DNA of 61,484 bases from Holophaga foetida DSM 6591 (GTDB lineage Bacteria > Acidobacteriota > Holophagae > Holophagales > Holophagaceae), in contig NZ_KI912268.1 in NCBI RefSeq assembly GCF_000242615.2, forward strand, positions 549,857 to 611,340. Reading direction: 5' to 3'. Shown here piece by piece: positions 9,389 to 16,878 of this stretch. The first letter of the stretch is position 1. Each line of letters opens with the position of its first letter. The position numbers and the translations under genes are program-made. Below the pieces are notes generated by a model. It saw only the letters and a program-made list of their open reading frames with translations, ran no database searches and was not told where the DNA came from.

Positions 9389-10360
9389 ATGATGGGAACC
9401 AAGATGCATACCAAACCAACTGTTCTGCTCGGCTACCTCGTGCCGGCCCTGGTGCTGGCGCTCCTGCCGGTCCTGGGGGCCCCCCGAAGCTGGCTGCTCT
9501 ATATCTTCCTCTTCGCCATCTATCTGACCATGGCCAACATGTGGAACCTGCTGGCGGGCTACTCCGGTCTGGTGTCCCTCTGCCAGCCCGCCTTCCTGGG
9601 CCTGGCCGGGTACACCATGGTCATCGGCACCTGGATCGGGATCCCCTGGTACTGCGGGATCTTCCTCGGGGCCATCGTGGCGGCGCTCTTCTCCCTGCTC
9701 CTCTCCAATGCAGTGTTCCGACTGACGGGGGTCTACTTCTCCATCGGCACCATGGTGGTGCCTGAGGCCCTCCGGATGGTCTTCTACCTCTGGCGCCCCG
9801 TTGGTGGCCCCATGGTGGGTGCCGGTGCCGGGTACATGGTCAAGGGCATCGAATCCCTGCGGCCTGACCACTTCTACTGGCTGGCACTGGCGCTGGCCGT
9901 GGTTTCCATGGTCATCATGCGCGTCGTGCTCCGCTCCGATCTGGGCCTGGGCCTGGCCGCGGTCCGAGACAACGACAAGTCCGCCGCCACCGCGGGTGTC
10001 AACGTCTTCAAGCTGAAGGTCTACACCTTCATGATCGCCGGTGCCGTCACGGGCCTGGCGGGTGCCATCTACTACCTCAACAACGGCTACATCGAACCCT
10101 CCAACACCTTCAACGTGAAGTGGACCATGACGCTGATCCTGGCCACGGTCATCGGCGGCGTGCGCACGGAGGAGGGCCCCTTCCTCGGCTCCATCGTGGC
10201 GGTGTTCCTCTACTTCGTGCTGGCCCGCTACAGCGGCTACAGCCTCCTGATCCAGGGCATCATCCTGGTGGTCATCATGCTGGCCTCCCCTCAGGGGATT
10301 GTGGGCATGCTCCGCAAGATCAAGTGGTACCGCGATTTCACTGGCTACGTCGCAGACTGA
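9389..10360 (+). CDS. livM: Liv-type ABC transporter permease LivM
   Basis: Second inner-membrane permease, about 323 aa, with roughly ten hydrophobic segments. Conserved LivM features are NMWNLLAGYSGLVSLCQPAFLG near the N-terminus (cited in part: LLAGYSGLVSLCQ), the coupling loop GLGLAAVRDNDKSAATAGVN, and the C-terminal PQGIVGMLRK. ATG at 9389 is chosen; a TTG at 9374 overlaps livH and ATG 9404 is also possible. It is the last gene of the importer operon and is followed by a strong terminator. Confidence 0.9.
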   Translation: MMGTKMHTKPTVLLGYLVPALVLALLPVLGAPRSWLLYIFLFAIYLTMANMWNLLAGYSGLVSLCQPAFLGLAGYTMVIGTWIGIPWYCGIFLGAIVAALFSLLLSNAVFRLTGVYFSIGTMVVPEALRMVFYLWRPVGGPMVGAGAGYMVKGIESLRPDHFYWLALALAVVSMVIMRVVLRSDLGLGLAAVRDNDKSAATAGVNVFKLKVYTFMIAGAVTGLAGAIYYLNNGYIEPSNTFNVKWTMTLILATVIGGVRTEEGPFLGSIVAVFLYFVLARYSGYSLLIQGIILVVIMLASPQGIVGMLRKIKWYRDFTGYVAD

Positions 10361-10384
10361 AGCTCGGCAATACCTAAGCAATCC

Positions 10385-10434
10385 GCTGGGCGAATGAGAG
10401 GGGGGAACCCCGATCATTCGCCCAGCAGCTTTTT
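10385..10434 (+). terminator. Rho-independent terminator of the liv operon
   Basis: A perfect 13-bp inverted repeat, GCTGGGCGAATGA (10385-10397) and TCATTCGCCCAGC (10414-10426), is followed by TTTTT at 10430-10434. It separates the importer operon from the flagellar genes. Confidence 0.92.
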
Positions 10435-10472
10435 GGCACGGACTTGGCTCTACCTAGGTGAGAGGTGCCTAG

Positions 10473-11216
10473 ATGGATCCAGCCTATTACGTCGCAGCCG
10501 GGAGTCTGAAGGCCAGGGCCTATCAGCTGGACACCGTTTCGAATAACATCGCCAACGCCTCCACCGTCGGCTACAAGACGGAACGCACCTTCTTCTCCAT
10601 ATTCAATAAGGCTGCTGCGGAAGGGCGAGGATTGCCCCTCAGCAAGGATGTCAACGACGGGACCGTGCTGGCCCAGCGGGGAACAGATTTCTCCCAGGGG
10701 GCCCTGAAGCCAACTCAGCGCAAGATGGACCTGGCCATTGAGGGCAACGCCTTCTTCACGATTCAAACCCCCCAGGGAATCCGGGCCACCCGGGACGGAC
10801 GATTCAAGATCGGTGAGGGTGGCGAAGTCCAGGCCTCCGATGGGTCCCCCCTGCTAGGCAAAAATGGCCAGACAATTAAGATCAACCCCTCTGAGGGGGA
10901 CATTTCTGTTCAGCCGGACGGCACCATCCAGCAGGGCAAGGACACCCTGGGCCAGCTCGACCTGAAAGCCTACGCCAACCCGACACTCATGGAACGGGCT
11001 GGCAGTAACCGCTACGTTGTAGACGGCGTCCAGGAGACGGGCGTGAATGCCAAGGTGAGCCAGGGCTACCTGGAACAAAGCGGCGTGGACCTTGCTTCAG
11101 CCATGGTGGACATGATCAATCTCAACCGCCTCTTTGAGATGAGCCTCAAGGTGGCTTCCACCATCAGCAACGACCTCGATGCCAAGGCCCTCAGCGACGT
11201 GGCAACCTCGCGATAA
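10473..11216 (+). CDS. flgF: flagellar basal-body rod protein FlgF
   Basis: Proximal-rod subunit of the flagellum, 247 aa, exported by the flagellar type III apparatus, so no signal peptide is expected. The N-terminus carries the rod-family motif LDTVSNNIANASTVGYKTERTF (SNNIANASTVGYK). The C-terminus has the matching coiled-coil segment GYLEQSGVDLASAMVDMI ending in NDLDAKALSD. The internal domain with AIEGNAFFTIQTPQGIRATRDG distinguishes FlgF/FlgG from the shorter FlgB/FlgC. It is shorter than FlgG and precedes it, as usual for flgF. AGAGGTG lies 6 bases before the ATG. Confidence 0.92.
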   Translation: MDPAYYVAAGSLKARAYQLDTVSNNIANASTVGYKTERTFFSIFNKAAAEGRGLPLSKDVNDGTVLAQRGTDFSQGALKPTQRKMDLAIEGNAFFTIQTPQGIRATRDGRFKIGEGGEVQASDGSPLLGKNGQTIKINPSEGDISVQPDGTIQQGKDTLGQLDLKAYANPTLMERAGSNRYVVDGVQETGVNAKVSQGYLEQSGVDLASAMVDMINLNRLFEMSLKVASTISNDLDAKALSDVATSR

Positions 11217-11243
11217 CTCAGAAAAGACAGGGAGACCCAAGCC

Positions 11244-12032
11244 ATGATGCGATCAATGTGGAGCGCAGCCGCCGGAATGGCCGTCCAGGGGATGAACATG
11301 GACGTCATCGCCAATAACATCGCCAACGTGAACACCACAGGCTTCAAGAAAGCCTCGGCGGAGTTCCAGGACCTGCTCTACCAGACGATCAATCTGGCGG
11401 GCACCTCCAGTTCAAACAACACCAGCCTTCCCACGGGCCTCCAGTTGGGACATGGCGCCAAGGTGCAGTCTGTGACCCGCCAGTACACCACTGGCAACTT
11501 CAAGACCACCGGGGGACGCTTTGATATGGCCATCCAGGGGGATGGGTTCTTCCAGGTGCTCCAGGCCGACGGCTCCAACGCCTATACGCGTGACGGCGCC
11601 TTTGCTGTGGATCAGAATGGCACCCTGGTGAACGCCAACGGAAACAGCTTGGTGCCCCAGATCACCGTCCCACAGGACGCCCTGAGCGTCACCATCGCCC
11701 AGGATGGCACCATCTCCGTGACCCGCTCGGCCCAGACCCAGCCAGAAGTGATCGGACAGCTCACCCTGGTCAACTTCATCAACCCGGCTGGCCTCAACCT
11801 CCTGGGCGGGAACCTCGTTCAGCCGACTCTGGCCAGCGGCGATCCCATTGAAGGCACACCGGGACTCAGCGGCCTGGGCACCATCCGCCAGGGATTCCTG
11901 GAGGCCTCCAATGTGGATCTGGCTGAGGAGATGGTGAACATGATCGTTGGCCAGCGAGCCTACGAAGCCAATTCCAAGACCATCCAGACTGCCGATAGCA
12001 TGCTCTCCCTGGTCAACTCCCTGAAGCGGTAA
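11244..12032 (+). CDS. flgG: flagellar distal-rod protein FlgG
   Basis: Distal-rod subunit of the flagellum, 262 aa, normal length. The N-terminus MRSMWSAAAGMAVQGMNMDV and the motif IANNIANVNTTGFKKASAEF are diagnostic, as is the C-terminal GFLEASNVDLAEEMVNMIVG followed by QRAYEANSKTIQTAD. It is 27 bases after flgF and 4 bases before the flgA start, so the three genes form one operon. GGGAGACCC precedes the ATGATG start. Confidence 0.95.
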   Translation: MMRSMWSAAAGMAVQGMNMDVIANNIANVNTTGFKKASAEFQDLLYQTINLAGTSSSNNTSLPTGLQLGHGAKVQSVTRQYTTGNFKTTGGRFDMAIQGDGFFQVLQADGSNAYTRDGAFAVDQNGTLVNANGNSLVPQITVPQDALSVTIAQDGTISVTRSAQTQPEVIGQLTLVNFINPAGLNLLGGNLVQPTLASGDPIEGTPGLSGLGTIRQGFLEASNVDLAEEMVNMIVGQRAYEANSKTIQTADSMLSLVNSLKR

Positions 12033-12036
12033 TCCC

Positions 12037-12732
12037 TTGCGAACCCTCCTGCTCCTCTTCCTGGGCGCCCTCTTGGGGGCGGCGGAGCCCGATATGCTCA
12101 TCGAAGGGCTCAAGGACCAGGCCATCACGTACGCCCAGACCCAGGCAGACACCACCGGGGGCAGCCATACCTTCCGGGTCGTACAACCCCCTGCCTTGCC
12201 GACTCTGCGCAAGGGGGCTGTCACCTTCCAGCCCAGCCATCTCAGCAAGAACGACCTGATGGGGCGCTTCTTCGTTGCCTTCCGCATCCTGGTGGATGGG
12301 GCCCCTGCCGGGATATGCCGTGTGGATCTGGAAGGGAAATGGACCGGAAGGCTGCTGCGTACCACCACTGCCCTGCCCCGCAAGGCCGTGCCGGATGCAT
12401 CTCAGATCGAGGAGGTCCCCTTCGAAGGCACCCCGCCCCCCGGGGCCCTCACCACCCTGCCGGATGGATTCCGTACACGCTTCCCCATCGGTGTGGGCCG
12501 CACCCTGACCCGGTCGGATTTCGAACCCATCCCCCTGGTAAGCGCTGGTGATCACGTCCGGGTGGAACTGAACTGGGGTCCCATATCCATCACCTCCGAT
12601 GCCATCGCCCGAAGCAGCGGCCCCAAAGGGGAACGGGTCAGGCTGGAATTGCCCAGTTCCAGGAAGATGATCCACGCCGTAGTGATAGCCCCCGGAGAAA
12701 CCCGGGCAGAGTGGCTGGGGGGGCGGCCATAA
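12037..12732 (+). CDS. flgA: flagellar P-ring assembly chaperone FlgA
   Basis: Periplasmic chaperone needed to assemble FlgI into the P ring. It starts with TTG at 12037, 4 bases after the flgG stop, and has a short hydrophobic signal peptide (LLLLFLGALLGAAEP). The C-terminal half fits the SAF/ChapFlgA fold: PIGVGRTLTRSDFEPIPLVS followed by GDHVRVELNWGPISITSDAI and a final VVIAPGETRAEWLG. The length of 231 aa is normal. Its usual partners flgH and flgI, which follow flgA in many genomes, are not next to it here; the next gene is unrelated. Confidence 0.82.
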   Translation: MRTLLLLFLGALLGAAEPDMLIEGLKDQAITYAQTQADTTGGSHTFRVVQPPALPTLRKGAVTFQPSHLSKNDLMGRFFVAFRILVDGAPAGICRVDLEGKWTGRLLRTTTALPRKAVPDASQIEEVPFEGTPPPGALTTLPDGFRTRFPIGVGRTLTRSDFEPIPLVSAGDHVRVELNWGPISITSDAIARSSGPKGERVRLELPSSRKMIHAVVIAPGETRAEWLGGRP

Positions 12733-12793
12733 AATCATGCTGGAAGAGTCGGGCAAGCCACCGTACTCTAGAGGCTAGACCAAGGAGCGCCGT

Positions 12794-13138
12794 ATGGCCC
12801 ACGAAGAGCACGTCCACGGACCGAACTGCGATCACGACCATGACGATCACGAGATCGAGATCGTGGAACTGGAGGACGAGAACGGCGAGAAGGAGGAGTT
12901 CGCCATCCTCGATGAAGTCGACTTCGAGGGTCGCCACTTCTGCATCCTGGCCCCCCTGGCCGAGGTTCAGGCGTATTCGGAAGGCGCTTCCGAGGACGAG
13001 GATCCCCCGCTTTCCATCGAGATCTTCGAAGTGAGCGGCGACGACTTCTCCGTCCTGGAGGACGAGGCCCTGGCCCAGCGCCTGATGGAGCACCTCGACG
13101 AGATCTCCGCCAAGCTGGAAGCTGAAGAGGACAAGTAG
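12794..13138 (+). CDS. acidic DUF1292 (YrzB-like) protein with His-rich N-terminus
   Basis: A 114-aa, very acidic cytoplasmic protein. The core IEIVELEDENGEKEEFAILD followed by a hydrophobic strand and another acidic strand (SIEIFEVSGDDFSVLED) matches the DUF1292/YrzB pattern, a family without a firm function. The first 20 residues contain HVHGPNCDHDHDDH, a His/Asp/Cys cluster that could bind a metal; that is inference. AAGGAG lies before the ATG. It is 61 bases after flgA and ends at a strong terminator. Confidence 0.75.
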   Translation: MAHEEHVHGPNCDHDHDDHEIEIVELEDENGEKEEFAILDEVDFEGRHFCILAPLAEVQAYSEGASEDEDPPLSIEIFEVSGDDFSVLEDEALAQRLMEHLDEISAKLEAEEDK

Positions 13139-13163
13139 ACACCACTCCCACTTGATTTGATGA

Positions 13164-13190
13164 GGGCGGCCCCAGGGCCGCCCTTTCTCT
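13164..13190 (+). terminator. Rho-independent terminator after the DUF1292 gene
   Basis: GGGCGGCC (13164-13171) and GGCCGCCC (13176-13183) form a GC-rich stem followed by TTTCTCT. It closes the flgFGA-DUF1292 transcript. Confidence 0.85.
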
Positions 13191-13193
13191 ATG

Positions 13194-13278
13194 AAAGGGG
13201 GGACCGCCTGCTCGCTGCGCTCGCGATGTCCCCCCTTTGACCCCCACGTGGTGGCCGGGCAAAGCCCGACCATCACGT
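13194..13278. repeat. two tandem hairpins, intergenic palindromic element
   Basis: AAAGGGGGGAC (13194-13204) and GTCCCCCCTTT (13228-13238) are perfect arms enclosing the palindrome-rich CTCGCTGCGCTCGCG. Directly after it, ACGTGGTGGCCGGGC (13246-13260) pairs with GCCCGACCATCACGT (13264-13278) with two mismatches and an AAA loop. The pair looks like a REP-type intergenic element. From 13279 to 13586 I see no further gene; the frame of the next gene is open but lacks protein-like sequence until about 13587. Confidence 0.6.
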
Positions 13279-13586
13279 CTGTACCCTCCCGCGCTGAAGA
13301 CCTTCGCCGTTGCATCGGCTGCATTCATCATCGAGGAGACGAGAGTCGGCAGGTACCTGGCCAGGAGTGCCTTTCTTCTGGCACCCGGGCAGCTGGTATT
13401 TTGTCGCCACCCAATGCTGGAATTATCACATTTTATTACCACCACCCTAGCCAACACGGGCTCTTGACAGTGGGCAATTCCCGCACGACCTTGTCCGCAT
13501 CGTCCCCCTGGAACCCATTTCACCATGGACACCCCTTGCGCACTCTGAGTTCGGCAGACAGCGAGGCTTCAGCCTCCGCCCCCCTG

Positions 13587-16556
13587 ATGCAGACGTCCTG
13601 GGGTTCCGTGGTTGATGCATTGCGGGTGGGTGTGGTCGTATACGGGCCCAAAGGCGATCTGGTTTCCTTCAACCCCAGGGCGGAGACCCTCACCGGGTAC
13701 ACGGCCCAGGAGATCCTGGGCACTCCATTCACCCCCTTCGCCGATCCGGAGGAATTCCATGAGGTCTGCCAGCGTGCCTTGCAAGGCAGCACATGGGAAG
13801 GTCCCGTATCCATCCAGACCAAGGCAGGCCCGCCCCGCTTCCTGGAGTGCTGGGCATCACCCATCGCCGATGGCAAATCGATACTCTTCATTCTCCGGGA
13901 TACAAGCAAGGAAGTCCCCGGGGGGGTCATTGAACGGGAGACCCTTCGCCTGGACGCCGTAGGCGCCTATATCCGGGGCATCGACCGGGAAGTGGTGAAT
14001 ATCCTTACCCTGGGCATGGCTGCGGCGGAACTGCTCCAGTGGCGCATCGCCTCGGACGACCCCTTGGCCCCCTGCGTTGAGAACCTCCTCCAGGCCTGCC
14101 GGAGAGGCGTGGAACTCAATCGGCAGGCCTCCCATATCGCCCCGGGAACCGACCCCGCCACCCGCCCCATCGATCTCACGGCCTGCATCAGGACCTCACT
14201 GGACCTGGTGGCCGCATCCCTGCCCATCTCCATCCGTATCCAGAGTGCCCTCACCTCCGGCGTATGGATCACCGCAAGCCCCGGCGTGATCCACTCCACG
14301 ATTTCCAGCCTGGCCCACAATGCTGCCCAGTTTCTGGACGCCAGCGGCGGCCTGCTCAAGGTCACACTTTCGGAAATCATCGATGGGACTGAGCGCATGG
14401 CGCTCATCACCCTCCAGAGCCTTTCCAAGTCGAAAAGCGTCACCGGCCCCATGCCCGGCCATTCCATGGTTCATGCCATCGTGGAAGCCCACGGGGGAAG
14501 TCTCGCATGGACGACCGAATCCGATGGGTTCACCTATGCTGTCCGCTTCCCGTGCGCCTCTGTGCCCTACCACCCGCCCCTCAAGGAGGGAGCCAGCCTC
14601 CAGTTGACAGGCAAGGAACGGATCGGTCTGGTGGAACCCGACACCCTGCTGGCGAATGCCCTCAAGGATGGGATGGAGGCGCTGGGGTACGAGGTGAGCG
14701 TCTTCCACAAGGCCCAGGGGGCCCTGGATGCCCTCTGGAGCCCCACGGGGGAGCACGATCTCTGGATCACGGAACGCGATCTTCCTGATGCACCGGACCT
14801 GACTTGGCTGGAAGAACTGGCGGCCCTGTCCAACCGTCCGCTGCTGATCATCGGGGGGCAGGGAACCCTGGCCCATGGCACCGTTCATCCCTGCCTGCCA
14901 AAACCCTTTTCCGTTTCAGATCTGGCCCGGAGCGTCCGCCGCATCCTGGGGAGCCACCCCGCCCCTCGGGAACTGGATTCCCCCTGCTCCGAACCCATTG
15001 CCCCAGCTGAACCGGGAATCATGCCCCGGACAGTCCTGGTGGTGGAAGATAGCCGAGTCTTCCGGAATTTCCTGCGCAGCAACCTCCAGCAAGCCGGTTA
15101 CATGGTGATCGAGGCCCAGGACGGTGCCGCGGCCCTGGAAACCTTCATCCAGGCCTCTTTGACCCACCCCGTGGATCTGCTGATCACCGACATCATCATG
15201 CCCAGGATGGATGGGTTGGAACTGATTCGCCAAGTCCGCCGCCTGGATCACAGGATCCCCATCGCGGTCATCACCTCCATGGAGGACCAGCAGACCGCTA
15301 AGACGGCTCTCCAACTTGGCGTGAACGACTTCATCAACAAGCCCTTCAGTCCGGAAAACCTCCTGGAATGCGTGAGCGGCATGCTCCACTCTCTGGACGA
15401 TACCCGGAAAGCTGAGAATACGGCCCGGGAGGTGCGCCTGGCCCACAGCACATTGCTGGCAACCCAGGAGAAGGATCTTCCGATCTATTCCATCTACGAG
15501 CCCCTTTCTGACGCCGGGGGAGACATCTTCCGATGCTTCAGGCTCCCGGAAGGAGAGATCCTCTTCGTCCTGGCGGATATTGCCGGACACTCCGTGGTGA
15601 GTTCCTACGCTGTGGCCTCCCTCCTCGGGATCCTCTCCACCTTTGTGACCCAGTTTGAAGGACTGAGACCCCTGGCCTACGGCCTTAACCAGGCCATCCA
15701 GAACGGCCCCTTCCCGGACATTCCCGCATGTGCCCTCATGGGGCACTGGACCCCCCGGACCGGGCGCCTCCATCTCCTCAACGCCGGACTCCCACACAGT
15801 CTGGTATTCCAGTGTGAACACGATAGGACACAGACCATCCAGATCAACGGCACCCCTCTGGGGATCCTCCCCGAACCCCTGATGGAAGAGCGGGTGCTGC
15901 ATCTCCAACCGGGTGACAGGGTCCTCGTCGCCTCGGATGGTTTTTTCGAGACCTGTTCCCCGGAGGGCAGCTACTTCCATACCCTGGCACCCGAAATATG
16001 GAGCAGCCTCGGCTGCAATCCCATCCAGGAAGCCCTGAACCTCATCTGCGAGGCGGTTCGCAGTCACGGCAAAGGGGCCCTTTCCGACGATCTTCTGGTC
16101 GTGGGTTTCGAGCAGGCCCTCCTGGTCCCCCAGGAGGATGAGCTCCTGGCCGTCATCCCTTCGGCCCCGCGGTACATTGACAACATCTGCCTCAGGCTCA
16201 AGGACTACATGGCGGCATGCCAAGTGTCGGTATTCTCTCCAAACAAACGGTTTGAGATCATACTGGCGGCCAGGGAAGCCCTCACCAACGCCATGCTCCA
16301 CGGCAATGGAAACCGGAAGGAACAGCGCATCTGCATCCACGCGTGGCTGGCATCCGATGGCAGCTATTTCCACCTGAGGGTCCTGGATGAAGGTCCTGGA
16401 TTCGATCTGGAGCACCACGAAGCGGCCATGGACCCGAACTCCGAACGGGGCCGCGGGATTCCCATCATGCGCCACTACTGTTCACGGCTGACCATGCTCG
16501 GTGGGGAGTTGACTATGGAATTTGAGATGGAGGATCCACGAGATGCCGACTCCTAA
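13587..16556 (+). CDS. PAS / pseudokinase / receiver / SpoIIE phosphatase / RsbW-like ATPase hybrid
   Basis: A large cytoplasmic switch protein (989 aa from 13587). About 5-110 is a PAS domain (LVSFNPRAETLTGYTAQEIL). It is followed by a kinase-like region whose dimerisation helix has no phosphorylatable His, and a pseudo-receiver with Glu in place of the Asp (LWITERDLP). About 480-600 is a true receiver (VVEDSRVFRNFL, Asp about 535 in TDIIMPRMDG). About 620-820 is a PP2C/SpoIIE phosphatase (DAGGDIF, LADIAGHSVVSS, ASDGFFETCSPEG). About 860-985 is an RsbW-like ATPase (REALTNAMLHGN, VLDEGPGFD). The STAS protein encoded next is the natural substrate of both output domains. The N-terminus is uncertain: the frame is open to 13191 and ATG 13587 has no clear ribosome site; TTG 13536 is an alternative. 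Confidence 0.85.
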   Translation: MQTSWGSVVDALRVGVVVYGPKGDLVSFNPRAETLTGYTAQEILGTPFTPFADPEEFHEVCQRALQGSTWEGPVSIQTKAGPPRFLECWASPIADGKSILFILRDTSKEVPGGVIERETLRLDAVGAYIRGIDREVVNILTLGMAAAELLQWRIASDDPLAPCVENLLQACRRGVELNRQASHIAPGTDPATRPIDLTACIRTSLDLVAASLPISIRIQSALTSGVWITASPGVIHSTISSLAHNAAQFLDASGGLLKVTLSEIIDGTERMALITLQSLSKSKSVTGPMPGHSMVHAIVEAHGGSLAWTTESDGFTYAVRFPCASVPYHPPLKEGASLQLTGKERIGLVEPDTLLANALKDGMEALGYEVSVFHKAQGALDALWSPTGEHDLWITERDLPDAPDLTWLEELAALSNRPLLIIGGQGTLAHGTVHPCLPKPFSVSDLARSVRRILGSHPAPRELDSPCSEPIAPAEPGIMPRTVLVVEDSRVFRNFLRSNLQQAGYMVIEAQDGAAALETFIQASLTHPVDLLITDIIMPRMDGLELIRQVRRLDHRIPIAVITSMEDQQTAKTALQLGVNDFINKPFSPENLLECVSGMLHSLDDTRKAENTAREVRLAHSTLLATQEKDLPIYSIYEPLSDAGGDIFRCFRLPEGEILFVLADIAGHSVVSSYAVASLLGILSTFVTQFEGLRPLAYGLNQAIQNGPFPDIPACALMGHWTPRTGRLHLLNAGLPHSLVFQCEHDRTQTIQINGTPLGILPEPLMEERVLHLQPGDRVLVASDGFFETCSPEGSYFHTLAPEIWSSLGCNPIQEALNLICEAVRSHGKGALSDDLLVVGFEQALLVPQEDELLAVIPSAPRYIDNICLRLKDYMAACQVSVFSPNKRFEIILAAREALTNAMLHGNGNRKEQRICIHAWLASDGSYFHLRVLDEGPGFDLEHHEAAMDPNSERGRGIPIMRHYCSRLTMLGGELTMEFEMEDPRDADS

Positions 16557-16878
16557 AGCCCGTCCTCACTCCAGCAAGCCCGCCGAGCTTCTCAGGTTGA
16601 AACCCGGTCGTGATCTGGTGGCCAGCACCGTCGAGGCAGAACGTGAATCGTGCATGAAAGCCATGACCCCCCCCCCGAAGAGGGTCGTGCTCGATCTGAC
16701 GGGCGTAAACCAGATCGACAGCCTCGGAATCACCTTGATCCTGGGGATCTACAAGAGTTGCCAGAAGCAAGGCATACCCTTCTCAGTGGAGGAGGCCGTC
16801 CCGGATCTGGTGCGGGTCTTCAAGCTGTTCAGCATCCCCAAGCTCTTCCCGGTTTTGGAGACCTCCCCCCATGAGTAG
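16543..16878 (+). CDS. STAS-domain anti-anti-sigma-type protein
   Basis: A 111-aa single-domain STAS protein of the SpoIIAA/RsbV kind. It has the core strand RVVLDLTGVNQIDSLGITLI; the Ser in DSLG is the position phosphorylated by the partner ATPase kinase in this family. It would be phosphorylated by the RsbW-like domain and dephosphorylated by the SpoIIE domain of the preceding protein. Start 16543 is chosen for the GGAGG upstream; it overlaps the preceding gene by 14 bases and the cheA start by 8, so coupling is tight. The target of the switch is unknown; because cheA follows directly, an effect on the chemosensory kinase or on a sigma/anti-sigma pair elsewhere are both possible. Confidence 0.87.
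   Translation: MPTPKARPHSSKPAELLRLKPGRDLVASTVEAERESCMKAMTPPPKRVVLDLTGVNQIDSLGITLILGIYKSCQKQGIPFSVEEAVPDLVRVFKLFSIPKLFPVLETSPHE

Noticed and set aside
13464..13469. TTGACA as -35 box for the signalling operon
   Set aside because: No plausible -10 at the correct spacing.
13191..13586. N-terminal extension of the hybrid signalling protein
   Set aside because: The first 132 residues of the open frame lie over a terminator tail and hairpins and do not look like protein; start placed at 13587.
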